From Streptomyces sp. Ag109_O5-1 (GTDB taxonomy: Bacteria > Actinomycetota > Actinomycetes > Streptomycetales > Streptomycetaceae), in the NCBI RefSeq assembly GCF_003814875.1, contig NZ_RKQF01000001.1, positions 2,170,001-2,234,000 on the forward strand: 64,000 nt of DNA, given 5' to 3'. The translations under genes and the position numbers were made by a program. The notes under the pieces were generated by a model that had not been told where the DNA came from, searched no databases, and saw only the letters and a list, made by a program, of their open reading frames with translations. This document shows positions 50,064 through 59,899 of this stretch, one piece after another. Within the stretch, counting starts at the first letter, position 1. The number at the start of each line of letters is the position of its first letter.

Positions 50064-53000
50064 ATGATGACCATCCACAAGCTCTCAGCTGGGGATGGCT
50101 ATCGCTATTACATGAGCGAGACGGTCACCGGAGATGTGCGCCGTTCCGTAGACCGTGACCTGGGCGATTACTACACGGCGGAGGGAAATCCGCCGGGCGT
50201 ATGGGTGGGCGGCGGAATCGCGGAACTCGGCGTCTTCGGCACGGTGACCGAGCCGCAGATGGAAGCCCTGTACGGCGAGGGACTGCACCCGAACGCGGAC
50301 GAGATCATCAAGACGGCCGTGGCCGAAGGACTCTCACCTGCCGAGGCCACCCGCCGGGCACGGCTGGGACGCCGCTTCTACCGCTACGACCAAACCGCCG
50401 GCCCCCTCGCAGCGAAGATCCAGGACGAGATCGAGGCCCTCGAAGCCCGCAAGGGAGGGGAGTCCACCGCCGATGAGCGCAGGAAGGTGCGCGCCAAGGT
50501 CGGCGCCATCGCCTTCCGGGCGGACTTCGGCCGCTCACCCAAGAATGCCGAGGAACTCGCCCGCTACATCAGCGCCAACACCGCCTCGAAGCAGCAGGCG
50601 GTCGTGGGATACGACCTGGTCCTGCGTCCTCCGGAGGAGATCGGCAAGGGGCTGTTCGGTGAGGGTGACGAAGACGTCTGCCGGATCACGATGGAGTGCG
50701 ACGAGGAAGCGGTCCTTGAGACGATCGGCTGGATCGAGGAGCACGCGCTCGCCACCCGCACGGGCATCAACGGCATTGCCCAGGAGGACGTGCGGGGCGG
50801 ACTCGTCGCTTCCCTCTTCAAGCACTACGACAACCGGCTCGGCGAACCCCTTCTCCACCATCACCTGGTCGTGGCGAACAAGGTCCTCGGGGCCGACGGC
50901 AAGTGGCGCTCGATCGACGGGAAGCTGCTGTACGCGATGGGAGTTGCCGCCTCCGAGTTCTACAACCAGGTCGTGGTCGAGAAGGTGTGCGCGCGTCTCG
51001 GCCTGGAGGCCGAGGAGCGTGAGGTCACCCCGGGCAAGCGCCCGGTCATAGGGATCAAGGGTTTCGACCGCGGGGTGCTGGAGCCGCATTCGAAGCGCAC
51101 GCGGGACATCGGCACGCGGCTGGAGGAACTGCTTCAGGCCTACCGCCAGAAGCACGGCAAGGAGCCGGGGACTGCGGCCCGGATGGCCCTCATCCAGCAG
51201 GCCACGCTGGAGACCAGACCGGCCAAGAAGAAGGGGCGGTCCCTGGCGCAGTTGCGGGCGGCATGGCGCAGGCAGGCCATCGCCGCCGTCGGCCGCGAGC
51301 GGGTTGACGCGCTGCTGCGTACGGCGCAGGTCGCGGCGTCCGAACCCGGTGACCTGACGGAGATCGACGTGGTGCAGGCCGCTGAGGAAGTCCTTGCCGT
51401 GGTGTCCGATGCACGAGCGGTATGGGGCGAGCGGCATGTGCTGGCCGAGTCGCGACGCCACGTCGTGCGGCTCACCCGAGGTCGCAGCTCAGCGGCCGAC
51501 AGGCTCGCCGAGCGCATCACCGAACGCGTGCTGGCGCATGGTTCGCTGAGCATCACGCCGCCCGACCTGCACCGGCCGTTCGCGCCTCTTCTGCGGGCAG
51601 ACGGCACGAGCATCTACCGGCGCCGCGAGTCCGTCCTGTACACCTCGCGTGAGGTCCTGGCCGCAGAAGACCGGGTCTTGAACGCCGCGCGCACCGTGGT
51701 GGTCCCCGCGCTCGCCGGGGACCGGTTCGCGGAGGTCGCCGACCACTTCCAGGGCCATGAGCTCGATGCCGGACAGCGCCGGCTCGCGAAGGTGTTCGCC
51801 TGCTCCGACCGCCTCGTCGTCGGCGGCATCGGCCCCGCCGGCGCGGGCAAGACCACTGCACTCCAGCTCGTCCGCGACGCGGTGGCCGCCGGGGGCGGAC
51901 GGCTCATACTTCTTGCCCCCTCCTCACGCGCGATGAAGGTCATCGAAGGCGATCTCGACACCACGGCGTACACGCTGCACGGCTGGCTCGCCCAGCGCGA
52001 TCAGCTGACCGAAGGCAGCATCGTCCACCGCGTGTTGAAACGCCGCAGCAGCAAGCGCCGGAAGACCGTCTCGGAGGAATACGCGCTGCGCCCGGGCGAC
52101 GTGATCGTGGTCGACGAGGCGGGCATGGCCGGTACACGGAACCTCGCGCGCGTGGTGGCCGAGGCCGAGTCCGCCGGCGCCCTGGTCCGGCTCATCGGAG
52201 ACCCCGCGCAGCTCGGTTCGATCGAGTCGGGAGGCCTGCTGCGCCAACTCGCCCGCGCTGTGGGCGTGGTAGAGCTGGAAGAGCTCCACCGCTTCCAGAC
52301 CGAGGGCGAGGGGGCGGCCACCCTTGTCCTGCGCGATGGTGATCCGGCTGATGCCTGGAGCTGGCACCTGGACCAGGGCCGGATCGTGGGCGGCAGCCGC
52401 GAGGAAATGCTCAGTGCTGTCTTCGCCGGGTGGCAACGAGACGTCGAGGCCGGTCTGAACGCACTGATGATGGCCGACGACGCGGAGATGGTCCGCGAAC
52501 TCAACCTGCGGGCCCAGGCCTTCCAACTCGCGTCGGGCCGACTCGACTTGAGCCGGACCACGCGGTTGCGCGACGAGCTCCAAGCCGCGGTCGGCGACGT
52601 CATCGTGACCCGGAAGAACCAGCGCAAACTCTCCCTGCTCGGGGGCCGCGACTATGTCAAGAACGGCGACCAGTGGCTGATCGAGCGGATCGACCGGCGC
52701 GGAAACGTCCACGTCCGACACACCGGCCACGGCGGACGGATCGTTCTGCAGCGCGGCTACCTGCGCCGGCACGCCGAACTCGGGTACGCGTACACCACAC
52801 ACCGCGCTCAGGGCATCACGGTGGCAGCCGCCCACGGCCTCATCAGCGCGCGCACCTCGCGGGAAGCTGCGTACGTCGAGGCGACCCGAGGGAGCCAGTC
52901 CAACCACATCTATGTCGTCACCGACGACGCACAGAACATGCGCGACGTGCTGGACACCGTGGCCCACAGCAGCCAGGCCTCCATCTCCGCTCACGAGATG

Positions 53001-54881
53001 ATCGAGGCCGAGCAGGAACGCGCCTACAGCATCAGCCAGTTCGTCGCCGAATACACCGACGTCTACGCCCGCGCCACCAGCCAGCGCCTGCAGAGCCTTA
53101 CCCGCCGTGTCCTTGGACCCGAGGCCGAGATGTTCATTGCCGCGGACGCCTGGGAGGTCGCCGAGCGCTCACTGCGGGCCGCCGAAGCCGAAGGGTGGGA
53201 CCTCGGTCGGCTCATCCGGGTCGCCTTCGACGAAAGGGACTTCGCGGACGCGGACGACCCGGCTGCCGTGCTCGCCTGGCGCATCGACTACCGCGTCGAA
53301 GCGGGACAGCAGGCAATCGAACGCGTCGCCCGCACGGAGGCCCAGCCCGGCGGCAGCCGCCCGCTGAAGACGCTCAGCACGGAGCAGCTCCAGCGTCTTC
53401 TGGAACTCGCCGAGCAGCACCGGCGGACCGCCCTGGAGGAACTGCTGCGTGCGGACGCCGCCGTCGACGGCCAGCCCCGGCCCATCGTGGCAAACGGACT
53501 TCCCTATCCCGCCTGGCCCGACCGGGCACACGGGCACCTCACCCGGGCCCAACTCGCAGCGGCCGTTGCCCAGGTACGGGCCCGAATCCGCCGCGCGGAA
53601 CACAAAGGGGACCACGAAGCCGAACGCACCGCTGCTGCGGAACACGCCCTGCTGCGGCGCGAGCAGCGGCTGCGTAGGGCGATGCCCGCACGCGAACGGC
53701 TGCGCGAAGACTGGCAGCGCGAACCCGGTCGTGGCGGCGACCACACCTCCCGCCGGCCCGTGGCAGCCACGCGCGCCGAGCGCACTGCCAACCTCCACCG
53801 CCAGGACACGGCCCGGGAACGACTCAAGCGCGCCCAGCTCATCGCCGCCAGGATCCGAGCCGAACAACGGCTGCGCGACGCGCTCCCGCACGGTCCAGCA
53901 CCGGTCCTGGACAACAGCGGTCACCTGCCCGACTGGATCGCTCCCTCGGCCGCCGTCAGGGACATGGACACACCGGAGGGCTGGCGTCAACACCTTGTCG
54001 AGCGGCGCTTCGTGCTCTCCAACCGGCTGGAGCAGATGGGGCTTGCCCTGGCCAAGTCCCCGCCGCCGTGGGCCCAAGTCCTCGGCCCGGTCCCCGTCGC
54101 GGGAACCGACCTTCGCGAACAGTGGGAGCGCACGGCCGCGGTGGCCGATGTGTGGCGCATCCGTCACGCTCTGGCCGACGACGTTCCCGCCATTGGCGAG
54201 CAGCCGACTGATCCCCGCGACGCCCATGCCTGGGAAATCTTCCAGCAGCGCATCGCCGAGGTCGGCCGCCGCGCCCGCGCGTCCGCCGCCGCGCGCCATC
54301 GACCCAACGAACCGTCCGGCGGGATGCGGATCGCCGCCCGCACCGCCGAGAACTTCCAGTACCGGCTGCTCGACACACTCATGACCGAGCCGGAAGACCG
54401 GGAGGCGGTATCGGCCGCCGCCGCAGCATTCGCCGAACTCGCCCTGCGTCGGGCACTGGAAGGGCAGGAACCCATCGAGGAGTGGGTCGAGCAGATTCCT
54501 TCGCCGGACTCCGAGGACACCGCTCAGCAGGAGCAGTGGCAGCAACTCGTCGCAGCTCTAGCCGCCTATCGGATGCTGAACCAGATCGACTCCGACGAGC
54601 CTTTGGGAGAGACTCCTGATGAGGCCGAAGAACGAGAGCAGTGGTCCGAGCTGCACGAGGCCATGACGCTCTTCCAGCGCTCCCGCATCCAGCAGCGCCT
54701 GGCAGAAGTCCGCGCCCACCGAGACGCCGAACGAGCCCGGCGCGGCCTGGCCCCCGTCACACCTGGCGTACCGGCTGACGACGCCGTCCGCCGGCGGCGA
54801 GCCGACACCGTACAGGACGAACAGAACCATCACCGGCGCCGCGGCCCCAACCCGGGACCACGCAGAGGACCGGGAACGTGA
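50064..54881 (+). CDS. MobF-type conjugative relaxase-helicase
   Basis: 1605 residues from ATG 50064 (ATG 50067 also possible). Relaxase domain about 1-450: KLSAGDGYRYYMSE with paired tyrosines (13-16), GYDLVLRPPEEIGKGLF where relatives have the K-S motif, and the histidine cluster GEPLLHHHLVVANK (H265-267) for metal binding. RecD/TraI-like helicase: Walker A GGIGPAGAGKTTALQLV near 590, Walker B VIVVDEAGMAG near 680, and YAYTTHRAQGITVAAAHGL near 907. The last 600 residues are charged helices. Relaxases nick oriT, stay bound to the strand and unwind it during transfer. This differs from the TraB/FtsK double-strand transfer common in streptomycete plasmids, so a coupling protein and type IV secretion genes would be expected outside the window. 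Confidence 0.9.
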   Translation: MMTIHKLSAGDGYRYYMSETVTGDVRRSVDRDLGDYYTAEGNPPGVWVGGGIAELGVFGTVTEPQMEALYGEGLHPNADEIIKTAVAEGLSPAEATRRARLGRRFYRYDQTAGPLAAKIQDEIEALEARKGGESTADERRKVRAKVGAIAFRADFGRSPKNAEELARYISANTASKQQAVVGYDLVLRPPEEIGKGLFGEGDEDVCRITMECDEEAVLETIGWIEEHALATRTGINGIAQEDVRGGLVASLFKHYDNRLGEPLLHHHLVVANKVLGADGKWRSIDGKLLYAMGVAASEFYNQVVVEKVCARLGLEAEEREVTPGKRPVIGIKGFDRGVLEPHSKRTRDIGTRLEELLQAYRQKHGKEPGTAARMALIQQATLETRPAKKKGRSLAQLRAAWRRQAIAAVGRERVDALLRTAQVAASEPGDLTEIDVVQAAEEVLAVVSDARAVWGERHVLAESRRHVVRLTRGRSSAADRLAERITERVLAHGSLSITPPDLHRPFAPLLRADGTSIYRRRESVLYTSREVLAAEDRVLNAARTVVVPALAGDRFAEVADHFQGHELDAGQRRLAKVFACSDRLVVGGIGPAGAGKTTALQLVRDAVAAGGGRLILLAPSSRAMKVIEGDLDTTAYTLHGWLAQRDQLTEGSIVHRVLKRRSSKRRKTVSEEYALRPGDVIVVDEAGMAGTRNLARVVAEAESAGALVRLIGDPAQLGSIESGGLLRQLARAVGVVELEELHRFQTEGEGAATLVLRDGDPADAWSWHLDQGRIVGGSREEMLSAVFAGWQRDVEAGLNALMMADDAEMVRELNLRAQAFQLASGRLDLSRTTRLRDELQAAVGDVIVTRKNQRKLSLLGGRDYVKNGDQWLIERIDRRGNVHVRHTGHGGRIVLQRGYLRRHAELGYAYTTHRAQGITVAAAHGLISARTSREAAYVEATRGSQSNHIYVVTDDAQNMRDVLDTVAHSSQASISAHEMIEAEQERAYSISQFVAEYTDVYARATSQRLQSLTRRVLGPEAEMFIAADAWEVAERSLRAAEAEGWDLGRLIRVAFDERDFADADDPAAVLAWRIDYRVEAGQQAIERVARTEAQPGGSRPLKTLSTEQLQRLLELAEQHRRTALEELLRADAAVDGQPRPIVANGLPYPAWPDRAHGHLTRAQLAAAVAQVRARIRRAEHKGDHEAERTAAAEHALLRREQRLRRAMPARERLREDWQREPGRGGDHTSRRPVAATRAERTANLHRQDTARERLKRAQLIAARIRAEQRLRDALPHGPAPVLDNSGHLPDWIAPSAAVRDMDTPEGWRQHLVERRFVLSNRLEQMGLALAKSPPPWAQVLGPVPVAGTDLREQWERTAAVADVWRIRHALADDVPAIGEQPTDPRDAHAWEIFQQRIAEVGRRARASAAARHRPNEPSGGMRIAARTAENFQYRLLDTLMTEPEDREAVSAAAAAFAELALRRALEGQEPIEEWVEQIPSPDSEDTAQQEQWQQLVAALAAYRMLNQIDSDEPLGETPDEAEEREQWSELHEAMTLFQRSRIQQRLAEVRAHRDAERARRGLAPVTPGVPADDAVRRRRADTVQDEQNHHRRRGPNPGPRRGPGT

Positions 54882-54897
54882 GTGAGGAGATGAAGGA

Positions 54898-55188
54898 ATG
54901 GACGAGAAGAACGAGAACGTCACCACCAATGAAGGGCTCACCGAAGAACAGCGTGAACTCCTCACGCAGTTCGCCGCCCGGCGAGCCGCCCGGCTGGCCG
55001 TAGCGTCCGGACGAGCACCCGAACAGTCGGAACTGGAGGCCCGCCTGCACGAGATGGACGAGGCCTTCGCAGCGCGCCCAGACCGCGACAGCCCGCTGGT
55101 CCAGGAGAATCACGAACTCAGGCGATACACAGCGATCCTCGAAGAAGCGATACGAGCCCTGATGGCGGGTGAATTGGTCGCAGACTGA
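54898..55188 (+). CDS. small helical protein downstream of the relaxase
   Basis: 96 residues from ATG 54898, 16 bp after the relaxase stop, with GAGGAGATGAAGG upstream. All-helical: LTEEQRELLTQFAARRAARL, QSELEARLHEMDEAFAARPD, LRRYTAILEEAIRALMAGEL. Probably co-transcribed with and possibly binding the relaxase. No motif known to me. Confidence 0.65.
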   Translation: MDEKNENVTTNEGLTEEQRELLTQFAARRAARLAVASGRAPEQSELEARLHEMDEAFAARPDRDSPLVQENHELRRYTAILEEAIRALMAGELVAD

Positions 55189-55399
55189 GGCGATGGCCAG
55201 GCAGGCCAGATCGTCTATGTCGAGTCAGGTCTCGGTGTTCAAGGCCGAACGTGCGGCCATCTGGAAGGTCTTGTCCGGTTGACGCTTGGCCGTCGCGGCG
55301 CTCACGAAGCGGGCGTTGAGGATCTCAACGCGCCCGTGGCTGGGGCGCGGACGGCCTCGTACCAAGCGAGGTCAATCATGTCCATCTCGTAGAGGGTCT
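55189..55399. other. gene debris
   Basis: On the minus strand RVEILNARFVSAATAKRQPD, KTFQMAARSALNTE reads like a C-terminal gene end (stop near 55225). No intact gene is present. Confidence 0.35.
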
Positions 55400-55766
55400 G
55401 CCGGAACGTGTCGGCAGCTCACCGACGATGCGACTGCGGGCTCGGACGGCTACGGACTGGCAAAGCGGCTGCTGCAGTACGACACCTGCGAGCGCATCGC
55501 CGCCTGCGTGCGGGCCGGCTTCAAGCCCACGGCGGCGAAGCGGCGGCCGGCCGGAGGCTTCCCCGCGTTCCACATCGCGCTGGTCAACAGCTCCCCAGCC
55601 GTCCTCGCCGTGTTCGACGACCGGGTCGTGGGCGCCGTGGCGTTCGAAGTCAGCGACGGCAGGGTCGCGTCTCTGCACGGCATCGCCCGCCGCGGACCGG
55701 CTCGCGCGCCTCAACGAGGCCTGGCGGCAGCTCGCACCCGATGTGCCGGGCATCACCGCAGGGTGA
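55400..55766 (+). pseudogene. C-terminal remnant of a SigJ-type ECF sigma factor
   Basis: The frame reads YGLAKRLLQYDTCERIAACV, FPAFHIALVNSSPAVLAVFD, DRVVGAVAFEVSDGRVASLH, GIA, and after a frameshift near 55690 ends DRLARLNEAWRQLAPDVPG. The VNSSPAVLAVFDDRVVGAV pattern and the final DRLARL match the SnoaL-like C-terminal domain of SigJ-type (ECF41-like) sigma factors. Sigma regions 2 and 4 are missing, so it is dead. It lies next to the IS3-family insertion. Confidence 0.6.
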
Positions 55767-55930
55767 ACAGAGCCGGGCGAAGCTCCTGGTAGGGCGACGA
55801 GTGATCTTAGTCGTGAACCCGTCTACCAGCTGCGGCCCCACCCCTGGATTCTCAGGCACCCGCGCCTGATGGCTGGGCTGTCCCTCCCCTCTTAGCGTGG
55901 AGTCCGTGATTGCAGGGGAAGTTGGGGTTC

Positions 55931-56260
55931 ATGGGGTCCAAGCAACGCACGTACACGCCTGAGTTTCGTGAGGGTGCTGTACGCATTGTGATCGAGACGG
56001 GCAGGCCGATCCCGGAGGTCGCCGAGGAGCTCGGTGTGCATTCCGGCACGCTGCACAGCTGGGTGTCACGGTGGCGGCGCAACGGGTCGGCGTCGTCCGA
56101 CCAGCCTGCCGAGCCCGCACCGGGCGGGCGGCTGCGCGAAGCCGAGCGGGCCGAGTTGGAGCGGCTGCGGCGGGATGCGGCGGAGAAGAACAAGCGGATC
56201 CGCGAGCTGGAGATGGAGCGTGATGTCCTCAAGCGATGCATGGTCCTCTGGGTGAAGTGA
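55931..56260 (+). CDS. IS3-family OrfA
   Basis: 109 residues from ATG 55931. Helix-turn-helix of the transposase-8 type (YTPEFREGAVRIVIETGRPI, VAEELGVHSGTLHSWVSRWR) followed by a leucine-zipper-like helix (LERLRRDAAEKNKRIRELEM, ERDVLKRCM). OrfA binds the IS ends. It overlaps orfB by 25 bp, the region where IS3 elements make the OrfAB fusion by frameshifting. Confidence 0.92.
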   Translation: MGSKQRTYTPEFREGAVRIVIETGRPIPEVAEELGVHSGTLHSWVSRWRRNGSASSDQPAEPAPGGRLREAERAELERLRRDAAEKNKRIRELEMERDVLKRCMVLWVK

Positions 56261-57168
56261 CCGGAACGGACCCGGCCGCCCTGGCCGCGTTCATCGGTAA
56301 CCAGAGGGCCGAGCACCACGTCCCGCACCGCCTGGCCTGCCGGGTTCTGGGAGTGTCGGAGTCCTGGTTCTACAAGTGGCGCGACAAGACCACCACCGCT
56401 CGTGAAGTGCGGCGAGGACAGTTGGCCGACGCGATCCGACAGATCTTCGAGAAGTCCGGCGGCACCTACGGTTCTCCGAAGGTCTGGCTCCTCCTGATCC
56501 GCGCCGGCTGGCGCGTCTCGGTGAACACCGTCGCGCGTCTCATGGCCGAACTCGGCCTGGCCGGACGGAAGATCCGCCGACGGGGCGGGCTGACCCGCCC
56601 CGGCAAACGGCCCGCGTTCGCGGACTTTGTCCGCCGCGACTTCACCGCCGACGCTCCAGATCAGGTGTGGTGTGGCGACATGACGGAGATCGCCACCGGT
56701 GAGGGCAAGCTGTATCTGGCCACCGTCATCGACCTGTTCTCGCGCCGCCTGCTCGGCTACGCGATGGGTGCACGTCACGACGCAGAACTCGTCGTTGCGT
56801 CCTTGAACATGGCCGCGGCCACCCGTGGCGGCGACGTCAAGGGCGTCATCTTCCACAGCGACAGGGGCAGCGAATATGTGTCCCGGCGCTTCCGCTGGGC
56901 CTGCCGGCGTCTGGGCGTGACGCAGTCCATGGGCCGGGTCGGGTCGTGTTTCGACAACGCCGTCAGCGAGGCGTTCAACAGCGTACTCAAGGTCGAGTAC
57001 GTCCATCGGCACACCTTCGCCACCCGCACCGAGGCCCGCCTGAGGATCGCGACCTGGATCACCGCCTTCTACAACACACACCGACTACACAGCGTGTGCG
57101 GTTACCGGAGTCCGATCGACTACGAACACGACCACCGAGCCAACTCCGCCTTGGAGCTGGCCGCTTAG
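56236..57168 (+). CDS. IS3-family OrfB transposase
   Basis: 310 residues. Integrase core (rve) with catalytic residues in QVWCGDMTEIATGEGKLYLA, GVIFHSDRGSEYVSRRF and FDNAVSEAFNSVLKVEY, i.e. D, D and E with the 35-residue spacing of the family. The N-terminal HTH_21-like part is GTYGSPKVWLLLIRAGWRVS. The first visible ATG is 56236; in vivo the protein may be made as an OrfAB fusion. The frame is intact, so the element may be mobile. Confidence 0.93.
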   Translation: MHGPLGEVTGTDPAALAAFIGNQRAEHHVPHRLACRVLGVSESWFYKWRDKTTTAREVRRGQLADAIRQIFEKSGGTYGSPKVWLLLIRAGWRVSVNTVARLMAELGLAGRKIRRRGGLTRPGKRPAFADFVRRDFTADAPDQVWCGDMTEIATGEGKLYLATVIDLFSRRLLGYAMGARHDAELVVASLNMAAATRGGDVKGVIFHSDRGSEYVSRRFRWACRRLGVTQSMGRVGSCFDNAVSEAFNSVLKVEYVHRHTFATRTEARLRIATWITAFYNTHRLHSVCGYRSPIDYEHDHRANSALELAA

Positions 57169-57248
57169 AAGATCTCCACAGTCCGAGGGGATTGACAGGG
57201 CAGAGTTACCTGGCGAGGTGACGCCTCCACCCGGGTCACTGACTGGAC

Positions 57249-58361
57249 CTACTGCGGACTGTTACGAAGGCGCGCCAGATGCCGCTCCAGGGCCCGGGCC
57301 GCGAAGCGCTCCCGGATCCGCCGCCAGATCCGCACCAGTAGCGCCACTTTCGGCGCGGGATGCGGAGTGGCAAGAGCAGCCTGTACCTCCCCGATGATCG
57401 TTTGAATGGCTGGTGTGGCGCTGGCGTCGGCTGCTGAAATGGCGCGCAGGTCTCGGCTTACCAGGTCCGTGAACACGACCACGAGGCCGACAAAGTTCGA
57501 GACTGTCGAGTCAAGCAGCGCCTGCAGCTTGCTGTCCCAGACCCAATCGGGCCGCACCCACCCGTTTCCGGTCCGGCTGGCCTCAATGATCAGCACGGTC
57601 GCTGCCGCTTGGGCCTGGGCGTTCTTCTGGATGTCAGTCAATTTGTTGCGCAAGTAGGCCTCGACGTCGGCCATGTGGTCAGTCAGCTCGGCGCTGGCGA
57701 CCTCCCACGTCACTAGCTCTGCCCCGGCTGGGCCGGGGGTACCGGTGATCGTCAGCGTCGCGGTGCGACCGCCGGTCCCAACCACATCCTCCTCCAGCGT
57801 GAACGCCGTGCCTGTCGCGACCTGCGCGGCCACCGCATCGCAGATCTGCCCGCGCTGATCGTCCGTGATGCGGGCCGGTTCAGTGCTGCAGAGAATCCCG
57901 ATCGTGAATCCGGTGCCCTTGAGCTGGGCTTCAAGGGTCTCTTCGAGGGAACTGCGGCCGGGGACCCACCGGTTCGTGACCTCAAGGCGCAGCGCGCCGC
58001 TGTTGATCTCGATGTCCGGCTGCGGGGATCCGGTGGTGGGCAGAAAGACGAAGGGGATCGCGGCTGCGAGGAGCTTCGCTGCGACGAGCAGCTCGGTGCG
58101 GATGTCAAGGCAGTCCTGCCAGGAACTGGCCGTCTTCAGCTGCTTGCGTTTGCCGCCGAGACCGGGAGGGCCGGCAGCCTCCAGGTCGACGATGACGTCC
58201 TCAAGCACACTGAGCGCGGCGCGTTGCCCGGGAAGGCCCTCGTAATCACTCCGCAGCGGATGCTTCGGCTTGGAGCCGGCCCAGTCGTCGAGCCGAGGCC
58301 AGGAGGCGAGGACGGAAATGGCGCCGGCGGGGGCGGGCGGGCTACTGCGGCGCTGGTTCAT
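57249..58361 (-). CDS. nuclease-like hypothetical protein
   Basis: 370 residues from ATG 58361, with GAGG five bases upstream; the longer frame has no site. Residues 90-140 carry LDIRTELLVAAKLLAAAIPF, then SPQPDIEINSGALRLEVTNR, a pattern like the PD-(D/E)xK nuclease core (acid in a helix, PD, strand ending E-V-T). The second half (DHMADVEAYLRNKLTDIQKN, ATVLIIEASRTG, IRERFAARALERHLARL) is helical. Similar logic is seen in the protein at 31851. Unknown function; an orphan nuclease or defence protein is possible. Confidence 0.55.
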   Translation of the reverse strand: MNQRRSSPPAPAGAISVLASWPRLDDWAGSKPKHPLRSDYEGLPGQRAALSVLEDVIVDLEAAGPPGLGGKRKQLKTASSWQDCLDIRTELLVAAKLLAAAIPFVFLPTTGSPQPDIEINSGALRLEVTNRWVPGRSSLEETLEAQLKGTGFTIGILCSTEPARITDDQRGQICDAVAAQVATGTAFTLEEDVVGTGGRTATLTITGTPGPAGAELVTWEVASAELTDHMADVEAYLRNKLTDIQKNAQAQAAATVLIIEASRTGNGWVRPDWVWDSKLQALLDSTVSNFVGLVVVFTDLVSRDLRAISAADASATPAIQTIIGEVQAALATPHPAPKVALLVRIWRRIRERFAARALERHLARLRNSPQ

Positions 58362-58657
58362 GGGACCTCGTGGCGGCACTGCGGGGCGCTCGCGGAAGCA
58401 GGCGCAGGGAACGGTCACTGTATTCGGCCTATGATGGCGTTTCGAGCCCCGGCTCTGCATCCCGCCTAGTCACGCGTTGTTCGGCCCGCTCAGCCGCAGC
58501 TTCGGGCCGGGACAAGGTCGCGTCGGCCTGTAATAGGCTACGGCCTTCTCCCGCGTCGCAGCCTTCCTGGCCGCGAGCAGGTGATCGGCAGGGCCGAATC
58601 AGGCAACCCGGAGATCATTCACGGAATCGTGGGCGGAGCCAGGTTCGAATACCTCCT
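58362..58657. other. intergenic region, nothing recognised
   Basis: About 300 bp between two minus-strand genes. It must hold the promoter of the gene at 57249-58361 and the end of the three-gene operon. A stretch near 58630 reads GGTTCGAAT, but no tRNA fold could be built around it. Confidence 0.4.
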
Positions 58658-59899
58658 TCATCCTCCCGCAATCCCGCGACGCCGAACGTCAGGAAGCGAG
58701 TAGGCAACGTCCCACTCGATCAACGCAGCACCTTGGCGCTGGTAGTGCGCCTGCTTCACGCGCTTGCGCTGGTCGTACGACTCCCTGCCGTGGATGCCAT
58801 ACACCTCGACGTAGGAGTGGGGTTGGTCATCGGTGAGGACGAAGTCGGGAAATACGAGATCGCTTCCGTCGTATCGAACCGGTTTGACGTAGGCACGTCC
58901 GGCGTCGGTGAGAGCGTTGGCCATGATGACTTCGTGGCTGGAGTCGGCGGGTATATAGAGCTTGCTGACCAGCATGGCAGCCATGTCCACCACCCTGACG
59001 TTGCCCTTCGGGCTGAGTTCGACCAGGAACAAGCCGATCCGGCGGGCTCCGTGTTCGTCCGCGGCTGCGGAGAAGGCAGGGCGGTATGAGCGGCGAAGCC
59101 GTTCGTCGAGCGCCGTGGAAGCGAACAGGGCGCCGTGATGGTGAGCCAGCGCGTATCGGATGCCGTAGCGGGTCGGTTTGACGTCTCGGATTTCGCCGAG
59201 GATGAGTCCCCGGCGCTGTGTGTCTCCCCGACGCTTCAGGCGGGCGATGCGGAACGTCTCGAAGGCGGCGATGTTGCGGCGGGCGTACTGCTCCCGGAAG
59301 GGAGGCACGACGTACAGGGCCTCGGTCAACTCCTCGTGGTTGATGGAGCATCCGGCGATCTGCTCGCTCAGTCGGGCGTGGCAGACCCACCAGGTGCGTC
59401 GTCGCCAGCGAGGATGCCAGGCGGTGAGTTGGGTTTCCTCCCACAGCCAGTGGAGGAGGCCAAGCAGGCCGACGGTGCGGCGGGCACGGCCTTCTCGTTG
59501 TTCGGTGGAGGTTGTGGCCGGCTCCGGGGCGCTGAGCTTGCGGGCGAGTGCGGCGGAAAAGCGGATAGCGACGCCGTCGTCGGACTCGTGGATGGCTTCC
59601 GTGCTGTAACCGTCGCGTCCGGTCAGTTCTGAGGCGAGTTTGTGGAAACTGCAGCTGGGGTCGTGTAGTTCGCCTTCGCCCGGCCAGCCGGCCAGGTGGT
59701 AGCGGCCGGCCCGACTGCACCGTATGACCAGGCGGAGTGCTGGTGTCTGGCAGAGGCATTGGCCGTGGCCCACCTCCGCCCTGGCGCGGGCGAAGAGGGG
59801 TGCGTAGTCGGTGGCGTGTTCTCGAAGCACGATGAGCGGCAGTGACTTGTCCGCGAGTCGTACGCGATCGGCTCGGTCAGCTTTGAAGGGTGTGGTCAT
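58658..59899 (-). CDS. DUF1173-like protein with nuclease-type C-terminus
   Basis: 413 residues. The start ATG at 59899 overlaps the stop of the nucleotidyltransferase gene (ATGA). The N-terminal third has HGQCLCQTPALRLVIRCSRA and GWPGEGELHDPSCSFHKLAS, a Cys/His pattern of DUF1173 proteins from integrative and conjugative elements. The C-terminal part, DLVFPDFVLTDDQPHSYVEV, YGIHGRESYDQRKRVKQAHY, resembles a PD-(D/E)xK nuclease core (PD then E-V-Y). DUF1173 has no assigned function. Being the third gene of a coupled operon with an AbiEii-like protein suggests defence or element maintenance. Confidence 0.65.
   Translation of the reverse strand: MTTPFKADRADRVRLADKSLPLIVLREHATDYAPLFARARAEVGHGQCLCQTPALRLVIRCSRAGRYHLAGWPGEGELHDPSCSFHKLASELTGRDGYSTEAIHESDDGVAIRFSAALARKLSAPEPATTSTEQREGRARRTVGLLGLLHWLWEETQLTAWHPRWRRRTWWVCHARLSEQIAGCSINHEELTEALYVVPPFREQYARRNIAAFETFRIARLKRRGDTQRRGLILGEIRDVKPTRYGIRYALAHHHGALFASTALDERLRRSYRPAFSAAADEHGARRIGLFLVELSPKGNVRVVDMAAMLVSKLYIPADSSHEVIMANALTDAGRAYVKPVRYDGSDLVFPDFVLTDDQPHSYVEVYGIHGRESYDQRKRVKQAHYQRQGAALIEWDVAYSLPDVRRRGIAGG

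Larger units (their letters stand above)
55879..57197 (+). mobile_element. IS3-family insertion sequence
   Basis: 1319 bp. Ends TGTCCCTCCCCTC...GTGGAG and, inverted, TGTCAATCCCCTC...GTGGAG share TGTC, TCCCCTC and GTGGAG at equal spacing. The 4-bp direct repeat GGGC flanks it (55875-55878, 57198-57201). It contains the usual overlapping orfA and orfB. Confidence 0.9.

Noticed and set aside
53169..54545. 458-codon minus-strand frame within the relaxase gene
   Set aside because: Antisense to the helical C-terminus of the relaxase; no motif and no ribosome site.
58620..58670. tRNA-like GGTTCGAAT
   Set aside because: The T-arm stem does not pair and no acceptor, anticodon or D arm could be placed around it.
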